Both the position numbers and the translations under genes were made by a program. This document shows positions 1 to 9,285 of a DNA stretch of 64,000 nucleotides, in pieces. Location of the stretch: positions 1 through 64,000 of the forward strand of contig NZ_JAKFFS010000005.1 of assembly GCF_021502725.1 (NCBI RefSeq), written 5' to 3'. The DNA comes from Dyadobacter sp. CY345 (GTDB lineage: Bacteria; Bacteroidota; Bacteroidia; Cytophagales; Spirosomataceae). Position 1 is the first letter of the stretch, and every line of letters begins with the position of its first letter. The notes beneath the pieces are model-generated. The model had not been told where the DNA came from. It made no database searches and was given only the letters and a program-made list of their open reading frames with translations.

Positions 1-176
1 GTTTTAAAACGAGAATTTTGGCTAAAATAACAGCTCTAACCTCGATTCAATACATCAACAAATTCGTGTATCAAAGAAATATCAACAATATTAAAATTCA
101 GATTACATAATTTCACCCAACGAGTTATATTTTGTAATAATGACATAAACTTAACCGGGAGTTAACATCATTCCTA

Positions 177-184
177 TACCTTTG
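177..184 (+). promoter_or_regulatory. Candidate Bacteroidota -7 promoter box
   Basis: TACCTTTG matches the Bacteroidota sigma-A -7 consensus TAnnTTTG and lies about 40 bases before the first gene's ATG. I do not see a convincing TTTG-type -33 element at the usual distance, so this is a motif match only. The rest of bases 1-225 is A/T-rich and holds no open frame I can support. Confidence 0.35.
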
Positions 185-225
185 GTAAGAGTGGTATACA
201 GTCAGTAAAAATAGTTTAGAAATTT

Positions 226-822
226 ATGCTTTGGTACGAAGAGGAAGTTTTAAGAGTTGAAAAAGTTTTATCGAATTTAGAGTATTTGCCTGAAACTGTT
301 TTTTATGGTAGCTCGACATTTACATTATGGGAAAATTTATATACTGATTTTGAAGAATTAAAGCCGGTTAATCTGGGTTTCGGCGGGTCAACGATCGCCG
401 CGTGTGCGTGGTTTTTTGATCGCATTTTTGCTCCGGTGACATCCATAAAATCTATACTTATCTATGCCGGAGACAATGATCTCGGCGATGGAAGACAGCC
501 GGAAGAAGTCTGCCTTTTTTATCGTCAGCTAATTTTCAGTATCAGAGAAAAATTTGGGAATATTCCGTGCACGTTCATTTCGATAAAACCAAGTTTGCAA
601 CGCTGGAATATTATTGAGCAAATAAAATCAGCAAACACGCTTATTAAAGCGGTGACCGAAGAAGACGAATTTCAACATTATATTGATATTTTTCCGGAAA
701 CCCTGAATGCAGAAGGGTTTCCCAAAAAAGCGCTTTTTGAGGATGATGGATTGCATTTGAGTAAAGAAGGATATGCGGTTTGGAAGGAAGTGATTACGAA
801 AAATATTAGCCAGCTTAATTAA
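226..822 (+). CDS. SGNH/GDSL-family hydrolase
   Basis: This 198-residue protein resembles SGNH-fold esterases/lipases. The visible family blocks are GSST near residue 28 (block I, normally GDS), GFGGS near residue 50 (block II Gly), GDND near residue 82 (block III Asn) and DGLHLSKEGY near residue 175 (block V Asp/His). No signal peptide is seen, so it is probably cytoplasmic. The substrate is unknown; relatives deacylate small esters or platelet-activating-factor-type lipids. The ATG is the first in frame and follows a -7-like box. The esterase gene 27 bases downstream is probably cotranscribed. The GSS variant in block I keeps the nucleophilic serine position but is not the textbook GDS. Confidence 0.8.
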   Translation: MLWYEEEVLRVEKVLSNLEYLPETVFYGSSTFTLWENLYTDFEELKPVNLGFGGSTIAACAWFFDRIFAPVTSIKSILIYAGDNDLGDGRQPEEVCLFYRQLIFSIREKFGNIPCTFISIKPSLQRWNIIEQIKSANTLIKAVTEEDEFQHYIDIFPETLNAEGFPKKALFEDDGLHLSKEGYAVWKEVITKNISQLN

Positions 823-849
823 ATATTAATCAACAATTTTGGGGGTAAA

Positions 850-1575
850 ATGGAAAGAGCATACCATAAGTGGTTCAGCAAGATGCTTGAAAGGGATATG
901 GAGCTTTTGGTTTTTGGCCATATGGGAGAGCCGGTAATTTTTTTTCCGACCAGAGGGGCGCGTTTTTATGACTTTGAAAATTGGAGGATAATCGAGGCCA
1001 TGCGCGAAAAAATCGAAGCTGGCAAAGTGCAGATTTATTGCGTAGATAGCATTGATAATGAAAGTTTTTACTCAGATGCTGAGCCGGAACAACGAATTTT
1101 ACGTCATGGTCAATATGAAAAATATATTCTGAAAGAGGTGATTCCCTTTATTAGAAAACAAAACAAAGACAAGAGGCTGGTCTCTGCGGGATGTAGTTTA
1201 GGGGGGTATCACGCGGTGAATATTGCTTTCCGACATCCGAAACTTTTTACAAAGGTAGTAGGTATGAGTGCGCGTTATGACCTGACTATTTCACTCCCGT
1301 TTTTTGACGACTTGTTCGACGGATATTTCAATGACACAATTTATTACAACATGCCAACCCGTTTTATTGCCATGTTATCAGACAAACGGATTGTCAGGCA
1401 GATAAAGAAAATGGAGATCATCCTGGTGATAGGCCTGGAAGATCACTTCCTGGAAAATAATCGTGAATTGAGTAATGCTTTAAAAAATCTTCAAATCCCG
1501 CATCAGTTTTACGAATGGAATGAAGAGGCGCACCGTCCGCGATATTGGCGACAAATGGTCCAGCTCTATATATAG
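850..1575 (+). CDS. Alpha/beta-hydrolase esterase (esterase D-like)
   Basis: A 241-residue alpha/beta hydrolase. The nucleophile elbow is GCSLGGYHA (Ser near residue 117); a later Asp sits in GLEDHF and a His in the C-terminal EEAHRPRYW, giving a plausible Ser-Asp-His triad. There is no signal peptide. The family includes esterase D/S-formylglutathione hydrolase-like and putative tributyrin esterases, but nothing here identifies the substrate. The start ATG is preceded by a good purine-rich site (GGGGG, 5 bases upstream). It follows the SGNH hydrolase closely on the same strand, so both may act on acyl or acetyl esters. Confidence 0.8.
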   Translation: MERAYHKWFSKMLERDMELLVFGHMGEPVIFFPTRGARFYDFENWRIIEAMREKIEAGKVQIYCVDSIDNESFYSDAEPEQRILRHGQYEKYILKEVIPFIRKQNKDKRLVSAGCSLGGYHAVNIAFRHPKLFTKVVGMSARYDLTISLPFFDDLFDGYFNDTIYYNMPTRFIAMLSDKRIVRQIKKMEIILVIGLEDHFLENNRELSNALKNLQIPHQFYEWNEEAHRPRYWRQMVQLYI

Positions 1576-1711
1576 ATTTAACAAATCGGATTTTTTGCAG
1601 AAATTAAAACGGTTTCGGATAATCATTAAATCTTCCTCGTTCTTCGATACTTGTTTCAAACTTCTTTTTTTCGATCTTCGGGTTATTCTTACAATTAAAT
1701 AAGCCCGAAAA

Positions 1712-3532
1712 ATGATCCGGTATCTAAGTTCTGCCTTTCTTTTTTTTACAATTTTTACTGTTTCTGCTCAAAAAATAAAGTACGACGTATCGTTTCCAAA
1801 CATTGTCCATCACGAAGCAGTTATTGAAGTGACAGTTTCCGGTGTTTCGCAAAAACAATTGACATTCCGCATGAGCAGGTCTTCACCCGGACGTTATGCC
1901 ACGCATGAGTTTGGGAAAAATGTTTATGACGTCACTGCCTTTGACAAGTCTGGAAAAGTTTTACCGGTAACGCGCATTGACGGCGACGTATACCAGGTAA
2001 GTACGCCTGGCGGTTTTGCAAAAGTACGCTACACATTATATGCCAACCATCCTGACGGAACATACGCGGGTATCGATCAAAATAGCATCCAGTTAAACAA
2101 TCCTGCGACTTTTATGTGGGTGAAGGAGTTGCAAAATGCTCCGATAGATGTGAATTTCAAATTACCAAACGGAAAAGACTGGACGATTGCCACGCAATTA
2201 AAACCTACTGAGAAAACTAATATTTTTACCGCGCCGGATCTTCAATATTTCATGGATTCTCCCGTCAAGATTGGAAAATTATTTGTAAAAAAATGGTCGC
2301 TGAAAAATCCGGATAGCAAAAATCTTGATTTCAGACTTGCGCTTGAAATTGATTCTGATGATGCCGGGGCGACTGCGTTTGCTGATAAAATTAAAAAAAT
2401 CATAGAAGAAAGCGAGGCAGTTTTTGGTGAGTTTCCTTCATTCGATTATGGACAGTACACATTTCTCGCGAGTATCAATCCGTATGTAAAAGGTGACGGA
2501 ATGGAACATCGCAACAGTACGATGATAGCTTTGCCTGTAAAGTTTGATGGTTCGGACAACCTGTTGGGCGTTTTTGCACATGAATTCTTTCATGCCTGGA
2601 ATGTCGAACGCATCCGTCCAAAAAGTTTGGAACCGTTTAACTATGAGAAAAGTAATATGAGCCGTGAGCTTTGGTTTGCGGAAGGTTTTACACAATATTA
2701 TGGCGAACTGCTTTTGAAACGCGCTGGCTTTAGAAATCTGGATGATATGGCGGGAACGTTCAGTGCTTTAACTAATACCAAAGAAAATACACCAGGCGCG
2801 AAAAGACTTTCGCCGGCTGACGCAAGTTGTATGGCAGTATTTGTGGATGCTGGTGTCGCCGTTGACAAAACCAATTATCCAAACACTTATACTTCCTATT
2901 ATCCATACGGCGCATCGATAGCGATGGCGCTTGATCTGGAATTGCTCAGCCGTAACTTATCGCTGGATCAGTTCATGAAGGCAGTATGGTTGAAATTTGG
3001 AAAAACTGAAAAGCCTTACGTGATATCGGATTTGGAGGAAGTTTTGGAAACAGTGACAGGAGACAAAGTTTTTGCAGCAAACTTTTTCAAAAAATATGTG
3101 TTGGGACATGAGTCTTTTGACTATGCGCCATTGTTCAAGAAAGGAGGTATGACTTTTAAAAAGGAATTTGAGGGACAAGCCTGGATTGGCAATATTCGCT
3201 TCAAGGAGAAATCGGAATTGGTAGTCGCTGCGAACACCATCGTCAACACGCCCCTGTATGATGCGGGCGTTGATATCGACGACCAGATTTTAAAGTTGGA
3301 TGGGAAATCTGTAAAATCGGATGACGACATTAAAACAATCTTGTCTTCACACCGGCTTGGGGACGAAATCAGTATAGAATTTGTTCACCGTGATGCAACG
3401 AAGATGGGCATGATGAAATTGATCGAAAACCCCAGACTTGTGGTGCTGCCGAATGAAAAGCTAAATCTGCCTGTGACAGAAGAAATGCTTTCGTTCCGCA
3501 AAAAATGGCTGGATAGCAAAGTGAAAAATTAA
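1712..3532 (+). CDS. M61 glycyl aminopeptidase-family metallopeptidase with PDZ domain
   Basis: A 606-residue exported metallopeptidase. Residues 1-19 form a signal peptide ending in VSAQ. An N-terminal beta domain is followed by the zinc motif HEFFHAWN (His290, Glu291, His294), then WFAEGFTQYY, which supplies the downstream Glu ligand of the M61 family. A C-terminal PDZ-like region (about 490-580; LYDAGVDIDDQILKLDGK) completes the M61-PDZ architecture. M61 enzymes release N-terminal Gly or Ala; a periplasmic peptide-turnover role is inferred. It stands alone on the plus strand and converges on the DUF1801 gene, with the stop codons overlapping. Confidence 0.92.
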   Translation: MIRYLSSAFLFFTIFTVSAQKIKYDVSFPNIVHHEAVIEVTVSGVSQKQLTFRMSRSSPGRYATHEFGKNVYDVTAFDKSGKVLPVTRIDGDVYQVSTPGGFAKVRYTLYANHPDGTYAGIDQNSIQLNNPATFMWVKELQNAPIDVNFKLPNGKDWTIATQLKPTEKTNIFTAPDLQYFMDSPVKIGKLFVKKWSLKNPDSKNLDFRLALEIDSDDAGATAFADKIKKIIEESEAVFGEFPSFDYGQYTFLASINPYVKGDGMEHRNSTMIALPVKFDGSDNLLGVFAHEFFHAWNVERIRPKSLEPFNYEKSNMSRELWFAEGFTQYYGELLLKRAGFRNLDDMAGTFSALTNTKENTPGAKRLSPADASCMAVFVDAGVAVDKTNYPNTYTSYYPYGASIAMALDLELLSRNLSLDQFMKAVWLKFGKTEKPYVISDLEEVLETVTGDKVFAANFFKKYVLGHESFDYAPLFKKGGMTFKKEFEGQAWIGNIRFKEKSELVVAANTIVNTPLYDAGVDIDDQILKLDGKSVKSDDDIKTILSSHRLGDEISIEFVHRDATKMGMMKLIENPRLVVLPNEKLNLPVTEEMLSFRKKWLDSKVKN

Positions 3533-3897
3533 CTTTTCACTTTCACAATCCCACTGGTATATAGTAATAATGCAGCATCCAGAATATCATGAATTGCGGC
3601 AATTGGAAGATCCTCGTTCGGATCGAATTTTATAATTTTCATTCTGGATCGATCATCCTGGACAAGTCCAGGGTAATCGATCCTTTTTCCTTCCACGATC
3701 CCCAAATAGGGAAAGTTGGTTTTTTTATCAATCCAGAGGTAACAAAACATTTTTCCGTTAAAGCAGAAAAACGGCATCCTATATTTCCACGCTTCGGTGA
3801 TATCTGAATTTCTATCCAGAATAATCTGCCGCAGCGCTGAAAGGCAGCTTTTCACCGGTTCGTCCTTTTGCAGGTAATAGTTATCCGTCTCTTTCAT
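3529..3897 (-). CDS. DUF1801 domain protein
   Basis: A 122-residue cytoplasmic protein of the DUF1801/YdhG-like type. Typical features are the N-terminal LRQIILDRNSDITEAWKY helix and the FCFNGKMFCYLWID strand pair. Proteins of this family have no firmly established function; some are annotated as iron-uptake-associated. The ATG directly abuts the stop of the upstream serine hydrolase (3898), so the two are cotranscribed. Its 3' end overlaps the end of the convergent M61 gene by a few bases. Confidence 0.8.
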   Translation of the reverse strand: MKETDNYYLQKDEPVKSCLSALRQIILDRNSDITEAWKYRMPFFCFNGKMFCYLWIDKKTNFPYLGIVEGKRIDYPGLVQDDRSRMKIIKFDPNEDLPIAAIHDILDAALLLYTSGIVKVKS

Positions 3898-5469
3898 TTA
3901 TTTTACAATTTCCTTCACGTCCAATTGCTGAACAAGCGCAGGATTTTCTGGCGTAAGCGTAAAGAATATTTCCACAGTTCCTTTTTCGCCTTCTATATTA
4001 AACTTACCACGTAATTGATTTTCCGGAATCAGGTCACTTACGTTTTTGATCTTGCCAATTTTAGCAAATATTTGCTGGCTGCTTGTTTGTCTGATTGCGA
4101 CCGATTTGTCCGGAAAAAAATTTACGGCAAAAATCTTCGAATGTTCAGCACCCGTCCAATCTGGTAAAAGTTTAAGAAGCTCTTCTTTTCGTTGTTTCAA
4201 AATAGGAGAGACGGGTAACTGCCGCGGTTTTAAGCCTGCAATAGAAATCAGCGTGTCCATGACCGCGAAGTTAACCGTATTCATACTTGCATAAGTAAGG
4301 TTTCCATTCGCGATAACGCCGATGCCATACTCAGGCATAATCCACCATTGGCTCCCAAAACCAGGCAAACCGCCAGTATGACCTGCAAACAATTTGTTAT
4401 CACAATCTCTGCTGATTCTTAGACCATAACCATAACTGCTCACCATGGCACAAGTACGACCGTCAGGATACTTGAACTTTGTATTTAAATTATTGAATGC
4501 CCAAGGCTGCTGCATTTCACGGACGGAGCTACGTTTTACAGGTCCGGTTTCTTTATCATTTTTCGGAGGCCAGGCAGCCAGATGAAACGCCATGTATTTT
4601 CCGAAATCTTCGATGGATGTAATAATTCCTCCCATTGCACCATACGTCCCATCATGCAGCAATTCTTCTTCTTTCCATTTCTCATCTTCCCAGCGGTATC
4701 CATGGGCGAGCAAATCTGCCGGGGCTTTTGTATATTCCCAAACAGTGCTGTTCATTCCGAGCGGTTTGAAGATATTTTCGGTGATGTATTGCTGATAAGA
4801 GATACCGGTAATGTTCCCGATAATTTTCCCCAGCATCGCGAAACCAAGATTACTGTATTCATACTGGACACCGGGCACGTTGGAGTTTGAAAGATGTTTT
4901 TGAAACAGTTGGAGCAACTGCTCATCTTTTGTGTCCAACTGCCGATCACCCCAGGGATTATCTTCCGGAAATCCTGCCGTATGCGTCATAAGATTCCTGA
5001 TCGTAATTGCAGGAGAATCTGCTGTCAACAATGGCATTGACTTTAATTCCGGGATGTATAAATATGCCGGATCGTCTAATCGAAGTTTTCCTTCGTCACG
5101 TAATTTAAGAATTGCCATGGTGGTAACACTTTTGCTCATCGACGCGATACGGAAAAGCGATTTTCCTGATGCTTTTGTTTTTTTATCAAGGTCGGTATAG
5201 CCATACCCGTCAGCATAGATAACCTGATCGTCAACAACCAAACCGAAAGCTAATCCTGGAAAATTATTTTTTTTAGCGTAATCCTTATACAGTTTCTCTA
5301 CAACCGGAATTGCTGCTTTAATCTTTTCGAGCCGGGCCTTGTCTTTAAAAACTGGTGGTTCGTATGATTGTGAATGAGTTGAAGTTGAAGCTTTTTCTTT
5401 GACCTGCGCCTGCTGGGCCTGGGCGCCGTAAACAATTAGGAAAGATAAAGGGAGCGTAAACCTTTTCAT
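3898..5469 (-). CDS. Class C beta-lactamase-like serine hydrolase
   Basis: About 523 residues from the chosen ATG, which begins a signal peptide (MKRFTLPLSFLIVYGAQAQQ); a GTG 48 bases upstream is open but adds an unlikely leader. The penicillin-binding-like fold is shown by SMSK (SxxK nucleophile), YSN (YxN) and HTGG (KTG equivalent). The C-terminal ~100 residues form an extra beta domain common to such Bacteroidota hydrolases. It is probably periplasmic. Family members include D-aminopeptidases, esterases and transpeptidase-like enzymes; true beta-lactam hydrolysis is not implied. It is cotranscribed with the DUF1801 gene. Confidence 0.88.
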   Translation of the reverse strand: MKRFTLPLSFLIVYGAQAQQAQVKEKASTSTHSQSYEPPVFKDKARLEKIKAAIPVVEKLYKDYAKKNNFPGLAFGLVVDDQVIYADGYGYTDLDKKTKASGKSLFRIASMSKSVTTMAILKLRDEGKLRLDDPAYLYIPELKSMPLLTADSPAITIRNLMTHTAGFPEDNPWGDRQLDTKDEQLLQLFQKHLSNSNVPGVQYEYSNLGFAMLGKIIGNITGISYQQYITENIFKPLGMNSTVWEYTKAPADLLAHGYRWEDEKWKEEELLHDGTYGAMGGIITSIEDFGKYMAFHLAAWPPKNDKETGPVKRSSVREMQQPWAFNNLNTKFKYPDGRTCAMVSSYGYGLRISRDCDNKLFAGHTGGLPGFGSQWWIMPEYGIGVIANGNLTYASMNTVNFAVMDTLISIAGLKPRQLPVSPILKQRKEELLKLLPDWTGAEHSKIFAVNFFPDKSVAIRQTSSQQIFAKIGKIKNVSDLIPENQLRGKFNIEGEKGTVEIFFTLTPENPALVQQLDVKEIVK

Positions 5470-5550
5470 GAAGTAGTAATTGAGTGAAAATTTATTTGTG
5501 AAGGTAACAGAATCCACAATCTGTGCTATCCGTTACCTTACAAAATTTCC

Positions 5551-5961
5551 TCAATTAGCAGCTACGTCATCCTTTTGAAGAGACATGAAAATCTGATTTC
5601 CTTCCGGATCAAGACTGATTTCGTAAGTGTATTTTCCATTTTCCAAACGATTCAAGCCGGCATAATCGATTGGCTCAATGATGTAAGGTTCGCCGTTAAT
5701 TTGCAATTTTACGAAACTGTATGGGTAGGCAAAATTAAAAGTTTTGTATTCAGACAATTGACTGTCAGGCAGGTTACCGAAATTGTTAATTCCGCCACTG
5801 GTATTTACTTCAATATTCTGAAAGGGTAGCAAACTGGCATTTTTAATTCTAATCTGCACCTCATTATTCGCTTCAACGTCGCTGTCCATGGCCTTCTCCC
5901 TCGAACAACTGAAATGTAGGAAAGCCATCAAGGCAATCGTGCATAATAATAGTTTCTTCAT
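5551..5961 (-). CDS. Hypothetical lipoprotein
   Basis: A 136-residue protein with a lipoprotein signal: a hydrophobic stretch (LLLCTIALMAFLHFSC) ending in a Cys lipobox near residue 19. The mature part is a small acidic beta-rich domain (IRIKNASLLPFQNIEVNTSG). I do not recognise the family. It probably sits in a cell-envelope membrane. It is monocistronic, with about 80 bases to the next minus-strand gene and 180 to the one behind. Confidence 0.7.
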   Translation of the reverse strand: MKKLLLCTIALMAFLHFSCSREKAMDSDVEANNEVQIRIKNASLLPFQNIEVNTSGGINNFGNLPDSQLSEYKTFNFAYPYSFVKLQINGEPYIIEPIDYAGLNRLENGKYTYEISLDPEGNQIFMSLQKDDVAAN

Positions 5962-6140
5962 AACGATCGGTTGGTTTACAGTTCATTTAAAAATATCATT
6001 CCCGATACATCAGGAAAATTGACATTTTTGTGGAGTCATTGCGAAGGATAACGTAACAAAATACTCATTTGTTTTCAAAAACTTGTATTAATTCCGGACA
6101 AAATGAGATATTTTACCCTAACCTTTTGGTTTAAAACATT

Positions 6141-6764
6141 TTAAATTTTCAGTTTAAAAACAAAGTCACCATACCCGGATTCGATCTCCACGCGCTGTAA
6201 AATTCCTGACTGATATGTGTATGTCATAACATCACCATCAGGAAGTGTGGTTTTGTAAACCGATGCGGCAATTTGTTTAAACTTCAAAAAAGTTAAAAAA
6301 GTCTCTGAGAAAATTTCTGTTTTTTGAATCGGTTCGTTAAAATATAACCAGGTTACCGTTGCAGGAATGTTGCTCTTCAACTTAATGATGTCGTCTTTAT
6401 CCTTTTTCAGCTCGTAGTGATTCTGGTTGAAATGCGTAGTACTCGTCAATTTTTTCTTTTTATTCACAAACCTTTGAACCTGAGCTTCTTTTAGGTGTGA
6501 ATTAGAAAATAGATTTGTGATATTCGACTGAATATGAAATGATAGGAGCATCTGAATATTCATTTCGCTGATTGTCGAATACATCTGTCCCTGAGGCTGC
6601 GTCTGGGATGTCGCTTTCAATGAGCCAACCTCTTTTCCGCGCCAAATAACAGAATAATTTCTATGCTGCTGTCCATAACTATTTGAGGCAGCAAGAAATA
6701 GTAAGATGACGCAAACCTGTTTAATCGCGTTTTGAATATATGTTTGTTTATTTCTTCCCTTCAT
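6141..6764 (-). CDS. Exported DUF6134-like protein
   Basis: A 207-residue protein with an N-terminal signal-like segment (VCVILLFLAASNSYGQ) after a polar lead. The rest looks like the DUF6134 group: the opening YSVIWRGKEVGSL strand, a repeated beta pattern, and a C-terminal GILQRVEIESGYGDFVF. Such proteins are secreted or periplasmic and have no known role. The upstream 260-base gap contains the terminator of the P-ATPase gene. Confidence 0.65.
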   Translation of the reverse strand: MKGRNKQTYIQNAIKQVCVILLFLAASNSYGQQHRNYSVIWRGKEVGSLKATSQTQPQGQMYSTISEMNIQMLLSFHIQSNITNLFSNSHLKEAQVQRFVNKKKKLTSTTHFNQNHYELKKDKDDIIKLKSNIPATVTWLYFNEPIQKTEIFSETFLTFLKFKQIAASVYKTTLPDGDVMTYTYQSGILQRVEIESGYGDFVFKLKI

Positions 6765-6961
6765 ACCGCTGATAATTGGATGCTGATGTTATTTGACTAC
6801 GTCGAGTAATGATTATATAGATCAGTTGCAATTAGTATGCCAACTATAAAATCAGCAAGACCGGATCATAGCAAAATTAAAAATCTGGTTTCTAATTTAA
6901 TAAAATTTTGAGCGAACGGGAAAGCCAGTAGTGTACTTTTAGAGCAGATGATTTTTATGAT

Positions 6962-6999
6962 AAAAGAGGAGTATGATTGTAAAATCAAACTCCTCTTTT
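6962..6999 (-). terminator. Rho-independent terminator after the P-type ATPase
   Basis: An 11-bp perfect stem (AAAAGAGGAGT with ACTCCTCTTTT) extended by an inner TGATT/AATCA pairing. Read on the minus strand, it is followed by a T-rich tail. It lies 25 bases beyond the ATPase stop. Confidence 0.8.
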
Positions 7000-7024
7000 G
7001 CATCAATAGAACCTTATGATTTCT

Positions 7025-9028
7025 TTACAAGCTTTTTCCCTGAATTCTGAAAGCGTTGAGAATAGCTAGTAGTGCCACGCCCACATCTGCAAAAACAGCT
7101 TCCCAAAGGGTTGAAATTCCTCCGGCACCAAGCGCCATCACAAGAATTTTGACGCCCATAGCAAGTGCGATATTCTGATAAACAACAGATTTAGTAATTT
7201 TCCCAACTTTAATTGCCGAAACGATTTTAGACGGTTGGTCATTTTGAATCACGATATCGGCAGTTTCAATTGCGGCATCTGAGCCTAAACCGCCCATTGC
7301 GATTCCCACATCTGCGAGGGCAATTACCGGCGCATCATTTACACCATCACCTACGAAAGCTATTCTTTTTCCCTGATCTTTCAATTCCTGAACGATCCTG
7401 ACCTTATCTTCCGGCAGCAAATCGCCATAACTTTTTTCTATCGCCAGCTCTTTTGCAATGCTGGAAGTTACCGCTTGCTTGTCCCCGGAAAGCATAATTG
7501 TTTCAATGCCAATCGCTTTCAGTTCTTTGATCGCCTGGGCCGAATCTTCTTTTATTTCGTCAGCAATTGTCAGATATCCTGCATAAGCGTTGTCGACAGC
7601 TGTTATCACAATCGTTTCGACAATTTTTTCAAGTTCAACAGGATAATTTACTGAAAATTTCTGCATCAGCTTTGTGTTTCCGCAAAGCACTATATTTTCC
7701 TCAATTTGTCCTTTAAGTCCAAGCCCGACAAATTCCTCCACATCAATCGATTTAGCCAGATTGACATTTCCAGCATATTGAACAACTGCTTTTGCAACCG
7801 GATGAGTCGAATACTGTTCAAGAGACGCCGACAAGTTCAGAAATCTCTTAGGCTCAATAACGGTTTCAACTTTCTGTACTTTGAAAACACCTTTCGTTAG
7901 CGTTCCTGTTTTATCTGAAACCAGCGTGTCAATTCCGGTTACAACGTCAAGAAAATTGGAACCCTTGACAAGGATACCATTTCTGGAAGCCAAGCCAATT
8001 CCACCAAAATAACCAAGTGGAATTGATATGGTCAATGCACAGGGACAGGCAATGACAAGAAAAACCATCCCGCGGTATAACCACTGCTGAAACTCGTAAT
8101 TTTGAACAAAAAAATACGGAACAAGAATGATTAGTAGGGCAAGACCAAAAACAATGGGTGTATAAATTTTAGCTAATTTACTGACCAGCAATTGTGTAGG
8201 TGCTTTTCTCGCCGTCGCGTCCTGAACCATTTCAAGTATGCGCGAAAGTTTTGAATCTTTGAATAAGGCATTGACTTCGATCTCAACGGCCTTTTCAGCG
8301 TTGATCATACCAGCAAAAATACTTTCACTTTTTGTCTTTGTGCTTGGCTTTGACTCGCCAGTCAAAGCAGCTGTATTGAAAACGCCCGAGTCAGAAATCA
8401 GAATTCCGTCTAGCGCAACTTTTTCACCGGGTTTGACCAGGATTTTTTCTCCCGGTTTGACTTCCAGCGGAGACATAATCAGATTCTGATCATTTCTAAT
8501 AACAGTCACAGCATCCGGCCGGATGTCGAGAAGTGCCTTGATCGAACGTTTGGATCTGCTTACTGCCAGGTCCTGGATTAATTCTCCAATTTCGTAAAAA
8601 ATCATTACGGCAACGCCTTCACTGAATTCGCCAATGTAAAAGGCGCCAAATGTTGCGATGGTCATCAGGGAAAATTCGTTGAAAAAATCTCCGCGTCCAA
8701 CTTTTTTGAACGCTCTAATGACCGTTTTGTATCCTGCCAGCAAATAGGCGGATAGCATCAGCCCGATTTCGAAGTATCTGTTGACTTCAATATGTAAAAT
8801 AAAGGTAGTAACCAGAAATGCAGCCAGGATGGCTAAGCTTAGCCAAAGTGTCCATCTGCTGAGTAAAAGACTTGCGTTTTCATCTCCTCCGTGATCATGG
8901 TCGTGGTCATGATCATCGTGATCGTGACCACTATGGTCGTGCGCTTGATGATTATGGTTTGATGTCTTTTCTGCACCGCAGCAGTCATCTTCAAGGTGTA
9001 TATGTTTGGTGCTGGTTTCCTCTTTCAT
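7025..9028 (-). CDS. Heavy-metal P1B-type ATPase (Zn/Cd class)
   Basis: A 667-residue metal-exporting ATPase. Visible motifs in order: a His/Asp-rich N-terminal tail (residues 20-50, many HDH repeats) with a CC pair at 16-17 in place of an HMA domain; TGES in the actuator domain; the transmembrane CPC motif (Cys328, Cys330); the phosphorylation site DKTGT (Asp372); an HP dipeptide in STHPVA; MLSGDK; and GDGVNDAPVIA. The CPC motif with a His-rich tail fits Zn2+/Cd2+/Pb2+ efflux of the ZntA/CadA group. It is an inner-membrane protein. No metal-responsive regulator is adjacent, but its upstream region carries repeated TTGCA boxes and a leader shared with the MFS gene at 31.6-32.8 kb. Confidence 0.93.
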   Translation of the reverse strand: MKEETSTKHIHLEDDCCGAEKTSNHNHQAHDHSGHDHDDHDHDHDHGGDENASLLLSRWTLWLSLAILAAFLVTTFILHIEVNRYFEIGLMLSAYLLAGYKTVIRAFKKVGRGDFFNEFSLMTIATFGAFYIGEFSEGVAVMIFYEIGELIQDLAVSRSKRSIKALLDIRPDAVTVIRNDQNLIMSPLEVKPGEKILVKPGEKVALDGILISDSGVFNTAALTGESKPSTKTKSESIFAGMINAEKAVEIEVNALFKDSKLSRILEMVQDATARKAPTQLLVSKLAKIYTPIVFGLALLIILVPYFFVQNYEFQQWLYRGMVFLVIACPCALTISIPLGYFGGIGLASRNGILVKGSNFLDVVTGIDTLVSDKTGTLTKGVFKVQKVETVIEPKRFLNLSASLEQYSTHPVAKAVVQYAGNVNLAKSIDVEEFVGLGLKGQIEENIVLCGNTKLMQKFSVNYPVELEKIVETIVITAVDNAYAGYLTIADEIKEDSAQAIKELKAIGIETIMLSGDKQAVTSSIAKELAIEKSYGDLLPEDKVRIVQELKDQGKRIAFVGDGVNDAPVIALADVGIAMGGLGSDAAIETADIVIQNDQPSKIVSAIKVGKITKSVVYQNIALAMGVKILVMALGAGGISTLWEAVFADVGVALLAILNAFRIQGKSL

Positions 9029-9049
9029 GCAATAGAATTAAAAACTGAT

Positions 9050-9063
9050 TCTGCGGCTTATTC
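9050..9063 (-). promoter_or_regulatory. Leader element shared with the MFS gene at 32.8 kb
   Basis: The minus-strand sequence GAATAAGCCGCAGA, 22 bases before the ATPase ATG, recurs exactly 16 bases before the MFS gene start (32815-32828). Similarity continues upstream as an A-rich run and AGTT. This suggests a common 5' leader or regulatory site; its function is unknown. Confidence 0.45.
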
Positions 9064-9126
9064 AGTTTGGTTTTTTGATTAACTAACGTTGCGATTGAAC
9101 TTAGCACAAAGGTAACCAGATATAGC

Positions 9127-9177
9127 GTGCAACAGGGTTACATGTGCTGAAAATCAGATAGTTGCACTATTGTTGCA
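9127..9177. promoter_or_regulatory. Cluster of TTGCA boxes upstream of the P-ATPase
   Basis: GTGCAAC (9127-9133) is repeated in inverted orientation as GTTGCAC (9161-9167), and another GTTGCA follows at 9172-9177. The arrangement could be an operator for the ATPase. No regulator gene is adjacent, so the assignment is speculative. Confidence 0.3.
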
Positions 9178-9285
9178 TGCTTATTTCGTCTAAGAATATT
9201 ATGTAAAAAATTAATTCAGAGGCATTTATATTTACTCAGGAGAAAATTATGGTCGTTAAAATTTTCTTCTTGTTTAGGAATATTT

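Noticed and set aside
1520-1702. Open frame overlapping the esterase end
   Set aside because: It overlaps the coding sequence in another frame, has no ribosome-binding site or protein-like motif, and its tail is low-complexity Phe/Leu/Ile.
5470-5517. Longer GTG start for the serine hydrolase
   Set aside because: It would put a polar leader before an excellent signal peptide; the ATG at 5469 is a better start.
9241-9267. A/T-only hairpin beyond the MocR stop
   Set aside because: AGAAAATT/AATTTTCT pairs, but without G/C pairs the stem is too weak to call.
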